Shown here piece by piece: positions 55,476-64,000 of a stretch of DNA of 64,000 nucleotides. Position numbers and translations under genes: made by a program. The stretch covers positions 1,240,001-1,304,000 of the forward strand of contig JAHRHY010000002.1 in NCBI GenBank assembly GCA_019671135.1, given 5' to 3'. Numbering within the stretch: position 1 is the first letter of the stretch; each line of letters starts with the position of its first letter. The notes under the pieces were generated by a model, which was given only the letters and a program-made list of their open reading frames with translations, ran no database searches and was not told where the DNA came from. The stretch is from Linnemannia hyalina (Eukaryota > Mortierellomycota > Mortierellomycetes > Mortierellales > Mortierellaceae).

Positions 55476-56758
55476 CTATGATGCTGCCTTAGGTACACCA
55501 AAGACCAACAGATCCAGCTGTGCCAAGCTTGGCATCAATGGGTATCCCAGACCCTAATTATTTCAATGCATAAAAAACAACGATGATTGAATGTCAGTGA
55601 CTACAAGGAACACAGCTAACATAATTGAATCATTGCCTTTTACTTTTACTCACCATGCACTCCTCGAGGATCTCGTACACAATGCCCGTGTTCAATTGAA
55701 CTAGCTCCGCTGATAACGTCGTACTTGATGCAGATCCCGCCTTACTCTTGGTGGTAGCAGCTGTGGTCACTCTTGGTCTCCCTCCAGATCCTGCTACTCC
55801 CAAAGTTCCCTGCCAGCTGGGAACCAAATACCGCTCCAAAGCCGTGATCAGCTGTCCAAGAAACTCAATCGTCCCATGATAGGAAGTATGTAAACCCGCA
55901 GCTGTCGAATACGCTAATTCCAGAACCGGTCTCTGCCTCTGAATCTCCTGCGAGTCCAATAACGAGCTGCCGCCTGGGCTACCAGGAACACTGTCACCGC
56001 GAGACAATGATGGTTGACGTCGTCCAGGGAGTGAAAAAGGTATCCGAGTAACAGTCGCAGAAGCGGTAGAGGGGGTTGGTGGTAAGGGACAACAAGCGAC
56101 GAGGACGAGGTCGTGGATTGTTTGGTAGATGAAGCAGCAGTCAGTTGAGAAGAGGGGTATCGCGACTGGTTGGAGGTCTCCTGTGATAGCTTCTATTCCT
56201 GGCGAGTGTGTTAATGGTGGTGATGATGATAATGAGGGTCCGAGGTGTGGAGAATCGGCGCGGATACCAGCCATTCCTGACCCGGACCGCCCTCCTCCTC
56301 CTCCTCCTCCACCATTGCCGCTTGTTCCAGTTGTGCCTCGACCCTTTGTTCCTCCTGAGGACGAGTGCGGACTTGAAGATGGTGGTGGTGGAGACCTTGA
56401 TGCACTCGGTGAGCGTGAGCCTTGTTGGTTGTGCGCGTGCAGAACGGTTGAGGTCGTCCAGCGGGGTTCATTCTGAAAGAGATCTAGGAACTTTGCCCAT
56501 ACTGCCTGGATGTCTGTCATTCCTCCCCCGTTCTCCTGTAAAGCACCAATTGGCAAGACTAATTATCCAGGGATCAGAAAGCTCATCATATTAGGGCGAT
56601 GAAGTGTGGGTTGACTGGAGTGGCAATATAGGCCCAGAGCTGCTGCTGCTGCTGCTGACTTGTGTTGCAACGTGTGTGCTTACATGAGCCTTACATGACT
56701 TTGAGATGAGCAGGTCCTGGGTGCGAATGGATCCGATGCAAAAGTGTCGTAGACGCAT
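55476..56758 (-). CDS. Adaptor-complex mu-like protein: longin-type domain only
   Basis: Probable three exons, 56758-56684, 56535-55654 and 55553-55476, all phase 0, 344 residues. The start MRLRHFCIGSIRTQDLLISK and the segments CCFIYQTIHDLVLVACC, TIEFLGQLITALERYLV, NTGIVYEILEECM and GLGYPLMPSL follow the order of the N-terminal longin domain of AP mu chains (FxxNxxGexLxxr... FxxI...LyLvavt... NFxxxYELLDExxDfGYP). A Ser/Pro/Gly-rich insert of about 100 residues sits inside the domain. The protein stops after FGVPKAAS, and the duplicated fragments stop at the same point, so the mu-homology cargo domain is absent. Adaptor identity (AP-1 to AP-4) is not resolved. It is convergent to NLR copy 4 and upstream of, and divergent from, AP-1 sigma. 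Confidence 0.6.
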
Positions 56759-57572
56759 ACTCGCTCCTGATTCCTTCTCGAAGTATCCTGTAGTTGAAGT
56801 TGTTGTAAACGTTGAGGTAAAGGGTTGTCTGTCCGTTCCTGCGTGTCGAGAGAGAGAGAAGAGAGTGAGTTGTTCGCGTGAAAGGGTGTTACTTTCCTCA
56901 GTGCCCACCTGCGCGTCCTTCTCTCCAACATTCAAAAAGCAGTCAAAAAACGTGTCCACCCGCCGTTCTGAAGTGTGAGAACGAATGAGAGCACAAAACT
57001 CTACTCACTCGCCATTCGTCGCCCTTCATCTTCCCTCTCTTCTCCTTCTTCATCCATAAACAGGACAACCTTCATCATCCCTCAATTAGCAAGGACATAA
57101 GCAAGGAACTACAGAAACAGCAACAATAGCAAGGAATTTACCCAACCATAAGAGATGCCTGTAAGACCATCATCCCCTTTTTTTCTACCAGGAGCCGTGA
57201 GCAGCTCACCACGCACACCAAGGACAAAGGAGACCAGACTGAACACGCACATAAAAGAAGGAAGACGGACAAGATCTTTGGGCTGCTGCCAAGCAGTCAT
57301 TGCGTAGAGGGCTAGCTATCGCTGATAAGGATCGCAAAAATGCAAGGACGTACATATGCACCATTGGACCACTGTTGTTTCATATAGCGGCGATGGCGTT
57401 AATTGACAACAGCCGCAGACGTTGTACTTTCGCTAGAAAACAACATCAGGAAGGAAAAAAACAAATTTTCCTCTAGGGAAGCCTCATACGCAACCTCCCC
57501 GCCAACTACAACCTTGACCTGACCCAACTCTATCCATCACTTTCTTTACTCTTTTCACTCCTGTCGAAAAAG
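56759..57572. other. Divergent intergenic region, mu-like gene / AP-1 sigma
   Basis: About 800 bases. The first codon of AP-1 sigma must lie here, probably in a tiny exon; ATGCCT followed by GTAAGA at about 57155 is one candidate. Minus-strand open frames at 56591-56959 and 57109-57300 were not convincing as separate genes. Confidence 0.4.
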
Positions 57573-58366
57573 ATCAACTACGTGTTACTGGTCAGCAGAC
57601 AGGGCAAGACCCGGCTGGCGAAATGGTTCACGACCCTAAGCCCCAAGGAAAAGTCAAAGATCGTCAAGGATGTCACACAACTCGTTCTTGCACGGCGGAC
57701 GAAAATGTGCAACTTTCTCGAGTACAAAGGTAACCTTTGGATTCCACGTGGCGCTTGCGTGCGACTTTACTATTATTTTTGAAGCCTTTTAATGACAATG
57801 GTTATACGTTTTCAATTGACTTGTTTTTTTGTTGTTGCTGGTTCATAGACACCAAGGTCATCTATCGAAGGTACTCATCGAGCGACGTGGACTTTCGACA
57901 GGAAGATAATTGAAGCGGGAAATGACATACCACTTATCGCCAATGCTGACCCTAACCCTCATACATTGGTTGTTCTTCATAGATATGCGAGCTTGTACTT
58001 TATCACAGGAGTGGACCCAGAGGACAATGAATTGCTCACATTGGAGATTATTCATCGCTTCGTCGAAGTCCTGGACCGGTATTTTGGAAATGTAAGGGAC
58101 AATTTCTTTGACATATGCTGTAATTTTCCCAAAGCGAGCTCTCACCAACTCATCAAATTCAACATCTTTTTCACTTTCACACAAAATGACCCTACTAGGT
58201 ATCGGAGCTGGATTTGATTTTCAACTTTGAACGGGCGTACTACATACTGGACGAACTGCTGCTTGCCGGCGAGATGCAAGAGTCGAGCAAGGTCGCCGTC
58301 CTCAAGGCTATTCACGACCACGATGCCATAGAAATTGAAGAGGCTAACGAAGAAAAGAACAAATAA
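57573..58366 (+). CDS. APS1: AP-1 complex sigma subunit (first codon in an unlocated exon)
   Basis: Exons 57573-57729, 57849-57870 (22 nt), 57983-58091 and 58199-58366 give 151 residues from [18 protein letters not shown] to the stop. Conserved signatures: [61 protein letters not shown] and [14 protein letters not shown]. It is the small chain of the trans-Golgi/endosomal clathrin adaptor AP-1. The reading begins right after an AAAAAG acceptor. No ATG is in frame, so the initiator Met comes from an upstream exon not fixed here, or the start has been lost. Confidence 0.95.
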
Positions 58367-59202
58367 CAAAAATAAAAGCATGCAAAAATATACTGAAGGC
58401 TCACGGGTTATGAACAAATATGGACGGAGGCATGGACCAGATCTGTGGGCTGTTGTGAAATCCTCCTTTCTTGGTATTCGCGTATTAGGCGGTGCAGAGG
58501 GAAGATTGGTTAGACAGGTGGGCGTGGCTAAAAGCCGATAAGAATACTAAGGTGTTTCTTTTTATTTGTCTTTAGCGGTACATGCAGATAACCTCCATTG
58601 TCTATTCACATCAGGCTGAGGCACTCGCAACCGTCGTCGTCGTCGTCGTCAACGGGCTCAATTGAGCCTTTCTTTGATGTCAGACCTTAATTAGCGCTAC
58701 CGCCATGTTTTTGCGATTCTATGTCCACTCTATTCCTAGAACGCGGCGTGTCATTGTTGTTTGCAAGTTGCTGTAGATTTTCTGAGGAAGGATAAAAATT
58801 AGCCTGCCTACAACAGGTTAGAAGGTCACCCTTTTTTTTTTTTCTTGATCCTGCAGCCCACAAAAGAAATTCCCGAGGAGTGAGAAAGGGAGAAGGGAGA
58901 GGGTAGAAGGTCTTGGCACTGTTAGGGGACTTGCCTGGTTTTAGTCGCTATTTTTTGTGGCTGAAGTCTTGTCATAGGCGGCGGTGCGGCAGCCAGGCAG
59001 CGGGAAGGGAGATGGCAGGGCAACAGAGGGAGGAAGAGAAGGAATGTTAACTTGAGGAAGACAATATAGCCTTGCAAAAGGTATATAAAGAGCGTGCTCC
59101 CCTCTGTTCAAGACGGCAACATCTACGAACACCACCTTTCCCGACAACCAACAACCAAAAGGCAACCAACAAAGCAACCAACAATCGAAAATAAGGCCCA
59201 AA
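58367..59202. other. Intergenic and promoter of the alpha/beta hydrolase
   Basis: About 840 bases without a recognised gene. It includes a GTC/CGT repeat near 58633-58650 and the TATA box at 59082-59089. Confidence 0.5.
59082..59089 (+). promoter_or_regulatory. TATA box of the alpha/beta hydrolase
   Basis: TATATAAA about 120 bases before the ATG, followed by an A/C-rich leader (ACAACCAACAACC). A textbook position. Confidence 0.6.
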
Positions 59203-60713
59203 ATGCAGATCAAACTTCTACTCCCCACAGTCCTCATCAGTTTGACCGCCGCGACACTGTGCTCGGCAGCCGCAATCGACCGTGACCCTCTTGCTGCAAC
59301 ACGGCGACTCAAGCCCGTCGTGGGTAATGTCACAACTTCAGATGGAACTGTCCTTTCCTACCGATTCTTCAATCATACCCAGCCTGCCTATGCCAATGCC
59401 ACCCCTGTCATCTTTGTAAAGTGTCCAGTTCATTGTTTTTAATTGCGTTGACTTGATGGTCTGAAGTACTTGGCACTTTTCTTAACCCTGGCATTCTTTC
59501 TTTTTGCGTTTGCGCATTGTCCTTCATTTTAGGTTGGCGGAACGTAAGTTGTCTCTCTGAGTCTCATAGTCAAAGTGCCAGTGTCTCTGTTTGTGAGCAG
59601 TTCAGGTTCTCCGCACCCTCACCCCATGTTGCTCACACGTTCTCCCTCTTTTTCTTCAATCGAACGAATAGTGGACAAGTGCAGACTGACTGGGACACCG
59701 TCATCCCCCACTTTACCAAGAAACACCCAGGTATGCGCCTCCTACCCACATGCCCTCTATCTCTCTCTCTTAACTGGTCCAACCCACCACTCCCTCGCAT
59801 AGTCAAACAAACTTCTCACGCTATCTCCCTCCCACCTTTCCTATCCTCCTTGACACCCATGTAGTCCTGGCGTTCGATAACAGAGGAATTGGCTTGTCAA
59901 CTGTCACGAACGACTCGCTGGTCACCCGGCAGAACATGGGCGACGATATCCATGAGCTCACCAAGCACTTTGGATGGACCCACATCAATCTCGTCGGCAT
60001 CTCCATGGGCGCCATCGTCTCCAACACCTTGTAAGTTCTTTTTTTTTTCTTTTCTTCCCTCTCACTTCCTCTTGCGCCGCTATTTTGCATAAACACGTCT
60101 AAAGCATCGCCGATTCACTGTGCCAGCATTAACTCCTTTTCATTTATCTTCCCCCCATTTGTCTCTATTGACCAAAAATTAAAGCATGGCAAGCAATTTC
60201 ACAGATGTCCAAGTGGACCACCTAGTCCTAATCGCAGGAGCATACAAAGACAGCTCAGCCAGTTCTCTAATCCAAGAAGTCGGTCGCTGGCTCGACGCCT
60301 TCTCTACCATCCCTCCCCCTTCTGGAGAGTGGAAAGCCTTCATCCACAAACTCATGCTCACTTGCCTCACACCGGGCTTTATCCACACCCACCCCTCCCA
60401 GATCCGCCAATTCCTGCGACAAATGGATGAAGGAAGGGGAAGGACGTATGAAAAGTTTATAGTCCAGGCAGGGGCGATGGGGAAGTATGACATGTCGGAG
60501 GCGTTGAAGGGGTATGAGGGGAGGGGGGTGAAGACAATGGTGTTGCATGGGAGGTTGGATGTGGCGATACCGGTGGAGGTTGGGAGGGCTATGAGTGGAT
60601 TGATTGGTGGAGGGGTGAGGTATAAGGAGTACCCTGATGGGGGACATGTATTGTATGAGACTAATCCTGAGAGTATTGATACTATTACTGACTTTCTCGA
60701 TGGTGAGGAGTAA
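59203..60713 (+). CDS. Secreted alpha/beta-hydrolase
   Basis: Five exons: 59203-59415, 59533-59543 (11 nt), 59672-59730, 59865-60030 and 60185-60713, 325 residues. Residues 1-22 form a signal peptide (LLLPTVLISLTAATLCSA). The core has the oxyanion segment VIFVGGTGQVQTDW built across the micro-exon, then VLAFDNRGIGLS. The nucleophile elbow is GISMG with Ser141, the probable catalytic acid Asp275 is in GRLDVAIP, and His304 is in DGGHVLY. Spacing fits the lipase/esterase/peptidase superfamily. Several N-glycosylation sequons (NVT, NHT, NDS) agree with secretion. The substrate is unknown. Splice phases are all consistent. Confidence 0.88.
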
Positions 60714-61012
60714 GCAAGAAAGGGGAGATAGTGGACCGATGTAAACGTTAGAAAGTAAGACGTGCTGAAATGAAATAACGAAAAGGTGCCTTTTCAACTG
60801 GACAAGCGAAAAAAAAGTATATATTTGTGTGGGTACATATTCTATGGTACACGGAAATGGAGCTAGTGTCTGTGCAAATGGTTTTGAAAAGTGGGCGTTA
60901 CGATTGGAGTGTGCACATGCATGAGTAAATGCATGGGGATTGGAAGGATATGCAAGGAAGTGGGGGAAGTGATAGGCAGGGATGGAGCAAGAAAAAAAAA
61001 ACTTCCGTTCGT

Positions 61013-62200
61013 TCAATCGTCGTCAGAGTTGAGTCCAAGGTCAGGGCAATTGACAGAGTAAACCTCCCCGGTCTCGACCACATACGCCGACAGCTTGCGT
61101 CCATAGACACAACCAGTATCCAACCCAATCGACCACTTCTTGACATTCAACGACCGACCAGCATCATGACCATAGGTCAGCAAGAAATCGGGCTCTCCTT
61201 GCTTGACCCGCTTGGAATGGAAGTCGTTAAACAATTGCGCCCATCCCTCACCCTTCTTCTTCTTACGCGAGGGGCTCCCATCCTTGAGGATGTTGCGGAC
61301 ATTAACCAACACCCAGGGCAGCTGCTTGCTCATGTTGTCGCTCGGGTCAATTCCGGCGTGGACGACATGGATAGGGATCTTCTTGACAGAGAGTTCCTTG
61401 GGGACGGTCAGGATGAGAGGGCAGGAGAGGAGGTACTGGTACTGCTCCTTGGACATCTTCTTGGCAATAATGTGGTGCTCCGAGTTCTCAACCAGATCAG
61501 AAGGGATGCCCTTCTTCTTGCTGTCAAGGAATCCCTTCCACCGGAGAACCTTGTCGTCATGGTTGCCCCTCACACATCGGGCCTGGATCTGTCTAGCCTT
61601 ATCGACCACCTCCAAGGACTGAGGACCCTTGGCAACCAGATCACCCGCAAGGATGACCTCGTCCAGTTTGGCATCGAATTTGACCTGCTTCAGAAACCCA
61701 TTCAGACCGACCAGAGATCCATGGACGTCTCCGATAATCATGGTCCGACGGGCCTTCTTGCCAGGTTGGAGACTATTGGCTGCGGGGGCATAGGGCTTCT
61801 CGTAGGTGTAGTGGGCGTAGGGGTCCGAGGGGAGGGATTTGGGAGGGGTGCTGGGTTGTTTGGCCTTGTTGATCACCACCGCTCCAGCCTCAGGTCCATC
61901 CTCTTCCTCTTCCTCTTCTTCTGGATCGAACTCGTCATCGTCGGGTTGTTGCTCTTGGTCGTCGTCGTCGTCGTCAAACTCGACTGCCTTGAAACTTGCC
62001 GCTGGCTGTCTGTCGGCAAAGAATCCGGGCTGAGGGAGTTCAAGCGATGCAGAGGCAGAGGTTGAAACAGCAATGTCGGCGCCACGTTTGGCGAGGTGTT
62101 GGGAGGGAGCGCCGTCGATACCAGAGATGGTGAGTGTCGAGAATGTGACGAGAAGGACAAGGCCCAGTTTCCGGGCGTGATCGAGGGATAAGATCAGCAT
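61013..62200 (-). CDS. Metallophosphatase, Ppn2/ApaH-like (endopolyphosphatase-type)
   Basis: A single-exon ORF of 395 residues. A hydrophobic N-terminal segment (11-28) acts as signal peptide or anchor. A low-complexity linker with Asp/Glu runs covers about 75-102. The calcineurin-like metallo-phosphoesterase core has GDVHG (157-161), GDLVAKGPQS, GNHDDKV, HAGID and YGHDAGR, all metal/phosphate ligands present, followed by GLDTGCVYGRKLSAYV, typical of the ApaH/SLP branch. Yeast Ppn2 (vacuolar, cleaves polyphosphate) has the same layout, so a vacuolar or secretory location is likely. The specific substrate is inference. Confidence 0.9.
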   Translation of the reverse strand: MLILSLDHARKLGLVLLVTFSTLTISGIDGAPSQHLAKRGADIAVSTSASASLELPQPGFFADRQPAASFKAVEFDDDDDDQEQQPDDDEFDPEEEEEEEDGPEAGAVVINKAKQPSTPPKSLPSDPYAHYTYEKPYAPAANSLQPGKKARRTMIIGDVHGSLVGLNGFLKQVKFDAKLDEVILAGDLVAKGPQSLEVVDKARQIQARCVRGNHDDKVLRWKGFLDSKKKGIPSDLVENSEHHIIAKKMSKEQYQYLLSCPLILTVPKELSVKKIPIHVVHAGIDPSDNMSKQLPWVLVNVRNILKDGSPSRKKKKGEGWAQLFNDFHSKRVKQGEPDFLLTYGHDAGRSLNVKKWSIGLDTGCVYGRKLSAYVVETGEVYSVNCPDLGLNSDDD

Positions 62201-63042
62201 CTTTGGTTGTAATGATAGGTAGGTGTGGTTAGTTGTGGTTGGATGTGGGTGCTGTGCTGTGGTAGGTGTGGTTGCAGTGGTTGCAGAACGTGAAAGGGAT
62301 GAGGATGCAAAAAAGAAAAGAAAAGAAAAAAAGGGAAGGAACGGAAAGAGGAGAAAGGTACGGGAAGAAGTAGAAAGGATGAGTGATTTAGGAGGGATCG
62401 TTCTAATTCGGACAGTAACGACGAAGCAGATATAAAGGGAACTAGAAGTAGAAAGGAACTATACAAGAGTAATGGATTAGAAGTGAACACGACCAGCGGG
62501 CTCAAACTAGTGGATGGGTGGCAGAAAGAGGGAGCGAACAGGGGAGGGAGTAACGAATCGGGAGGAGGAGGATGTGGAAGAAGTAAGAAGTAAGAAGAGA
62601 AGAAGAGAAGAAAGAAGAAAAGAGAGAAGAGAAGAAGGAGGATTCCCTTCTCGAAGACAAATAGGAAACCTTCCTCAAAAAAGGTGACTAACCAGCTAGC
62701 TACAGCATTACACAATTGGTCCACACAGAGCTGTAATGACGGAAAGGGCACACGACCACTTAGAGTCGTTGTCATTGTTGCCTGGATAACAGAGGGCATG
62801 TATACAATGAACAAATGGAGCGACGAAACGGTAGGGAATCGCCGTCGGGTTGTTTGAGAATTAATTATCGCAGCTGAACCATAATTTTTGTCAAATTGCA
62901 ATCAAACAGGAACACCTTTTTTTCTCAATCGCCATTGGTGTCTTTATTGTCCTCAGGTATGGATGCGATCGAATCAAGGTCAAACTAGGGATACATAAGC
63001 AACACAAAAGGGACATGTAATTGTTGTTGTTGCTGCTGCTGC

Positions 63043-63076
<34 letters not shown>

Positions 63077-63636
63077 GCTGCTGTAGTGTTATCACAACTA
63101 TGACCAGCGGTTACCAGGCAATTGAGAAAGAACGAAGATCCGGAAGATAACCGACTTGACGGATTACCATACAATAAGAGTATATCCTGTCAGGAACCAA
63201 TGCTAGGCGACGTATGCACACCATTCATAGTCTGGACGTTCTCCTACACCAAGCGAAGCGATGCCATATACAATATTTTCCATCTCCCCACCCTTCCTAC
63301 TGAGTTCAGGGACAGGGCGTGATTGGTCTTGTCGCTGCATCATTTTCGTGGCGCTCCTTTCTCTTCCCCTTATCCCTTTCCTTCCATTCAAATGACCGTC
63401 ACACTGCACCTCATCGAGAGTTCTTCGAAATTCTGTCGTAATGAAGCGCCCGCTGACATCATCACTCTCAATTAGACCACCTCTCACCTGAAACAACAAG
63501 GAACCCTGTCTTCTTATTAACCAAGGACGACAACGACACTAGAACAGGATAACAACAACAACGACGACAACAAGCCAGGAGCATCATCAAACAAGGGGAT
63601 TCCATCACTCACCCATTCCAACACTCACCACACAAC
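62201..63636. other. Divergent intergenic region, phosphatase / UBC7
   Basis: About 1.4 kb. The part next to the phosphatase is A/G-rich on the plus strand; the part next to UBC7 has an A/C-rich leader. Low-complexity open frames only. Confidence 0.5.
63021..63083. repeat. (TTG/CTG)n trinucleotide repeat
   Basis: About 21 units, TTG with interspersed CTG, between the phosphatase and UBC7 promoters. Confidence 0.9.
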
Positions 63637-63902
63637 ATGCACAAAACCATGGGACCCACTGCCCTCAGGAGACTGATGACCGAATACCGCGAACTCACCC
63701 TCCACGCTCCTGAGGGTATCACCGCCGGTAAATACTCATCCTACGCCCCTTCATGACACGTCTCAGGAGTAGAAGGGCTAACAAAGGGCCTGTCATATCA
63801 CAGCAACACCCTATACTAATCGTCACATTCGTATTTGGCCATTTGTCTTGTTCTAGGCCCTACGACAGAGGAGAACTTTTTCGAATGGGAAGCCCTCATC
63901 GA
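63637..63902 (+). CDS. UBC7: Ubiquitin-conjugating enzyme E2, Ubc7/UBE2G2-type (5' part)
   Basis: The first two exons, 63637-63727 and 63857-63902 (phase 1 junction); the gene continues beyond the window. They encode ALRRLMTEYRELTLHAPEGI, then GPTTEENFFEWEALI, the characteristic N-terminal helix and first strands of UBE2G-type E2s, which act with ERAD ubiquitin ligases. An in-frame second ATG at 63649 gives MGPTAL, the usual family start; the first ATG adds four residues. A donor follows at 63903. The catalytic Cys is not in the window. Confidence 0.88.
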
Positions 63903-64000
63903 GTACGCTACTCTTTCGCTTATCACATCAACAGCATCTGGAAAATGACCTAGAAAAGTGGACAGGAAGAACTAACACTTGCCTGACAACGATCATGACT

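Noticed and set aside
57109..57300. 63-residue minus-strand open frame as first exon of the mu-like gene
   Set aside because: The MRLRHF start at 56758 joins in phase and matches the mu N-terminal pattern; this frame does not.
60929..62065. 378-residue plus-strand open frame
   Set aside because: Antisense of the metallophosphatase, which has complete catalytic motifs; no features of its own.
63021..63083. Regular repeats as a CRISPR-like array
   Set aside because: A plain trinucleotide microsatellite without spacers.

Overview
The window reads as a gene-dense stretch of a filamentous fungal genome. Genes carry several short GT-AG introns, intergenic DNA is C/T-rich with homopolymer runs, and the families present (Crinkler-like effector, Fanzor, NACHT-WD40 STAND proteins, PHBH-type FAD monooxygenase) fit an early-diverging Mucoromycota, most likely a Mortierella-type fungus. 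That placement is inference from gene content; no rRNA or other marker gene is present. Gene models were hand-spliced from conserved reading frames, phase and GT-AG sites.

Left part (1-20 kb): the 3' part of an FAD monooxygenase with an in-frame TAG; a small secreted cysteine-rich protein; a SET-domain methyltransferase (minus); SRP68 (minus, 7 exons); a decayed Fanzor (eukaryotic TnpB relative) gene whose first exons encode an XPG/FEN1-like nuclease domain (minus); a Crinkler-type protein with a PD-(D/E)XK-like C-terminal domain (minus); and the V-ATPase a subunit (plus, 7 exons).

Middle (20-34 kb): sparse. It holds a possible single-pass membrane protein exon, a type II membrane protein with a C-terminal coiled coil (minus), an MFS sugar transporter (minus), a gene-free 3.5 kb stretch with simple repeats, and a coiled-coil/two-hydrophobic-segment membrane protein (plus).

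NLR array (34.4-55.3 kb): four tandem, same-strand paralogues. Each has a NACHT NTPase, a pentapeptide-like stretch and 14 WD40 repeats (two seven-blade propellers), encoded in one long exon behind a 5' leader that in copies 2-4 appears to contain two introns. Copy 1 has one in-frame TAA, which a 69-nt in-frame intron could remove. Copy 3 stops early. The copies are mosaics: near-identical blocks alternate abruptly with divergent ones, including across the P-loop. Between copies lie truncated duplicates of the 3' end of a convergent gene encoding an adaptor-complex mu-like longin domain; the full-length version closes the array at 55.5-56.8 kb and sits next to an AP-1 sigma gene.

Right part (57-64 kb): AP-1 sigma (plus), a secreted alpha/beta hydrolase with an 11-nt micro-exon (plus), a Ppn2/ApaH-like metallophosphatase (minus), and the first two exons of a Ubc7/UBE2G2-type E2 enzyme running off the window.

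The most notable items are the NLR array with its co-amplified mu-like fragments, which looks like a diversifying fungal innate-immunity-type locus, and the XPG-Fanzor composite, which has a 38-nt terminal fragment repeated just upstream of the Crinkler gene.
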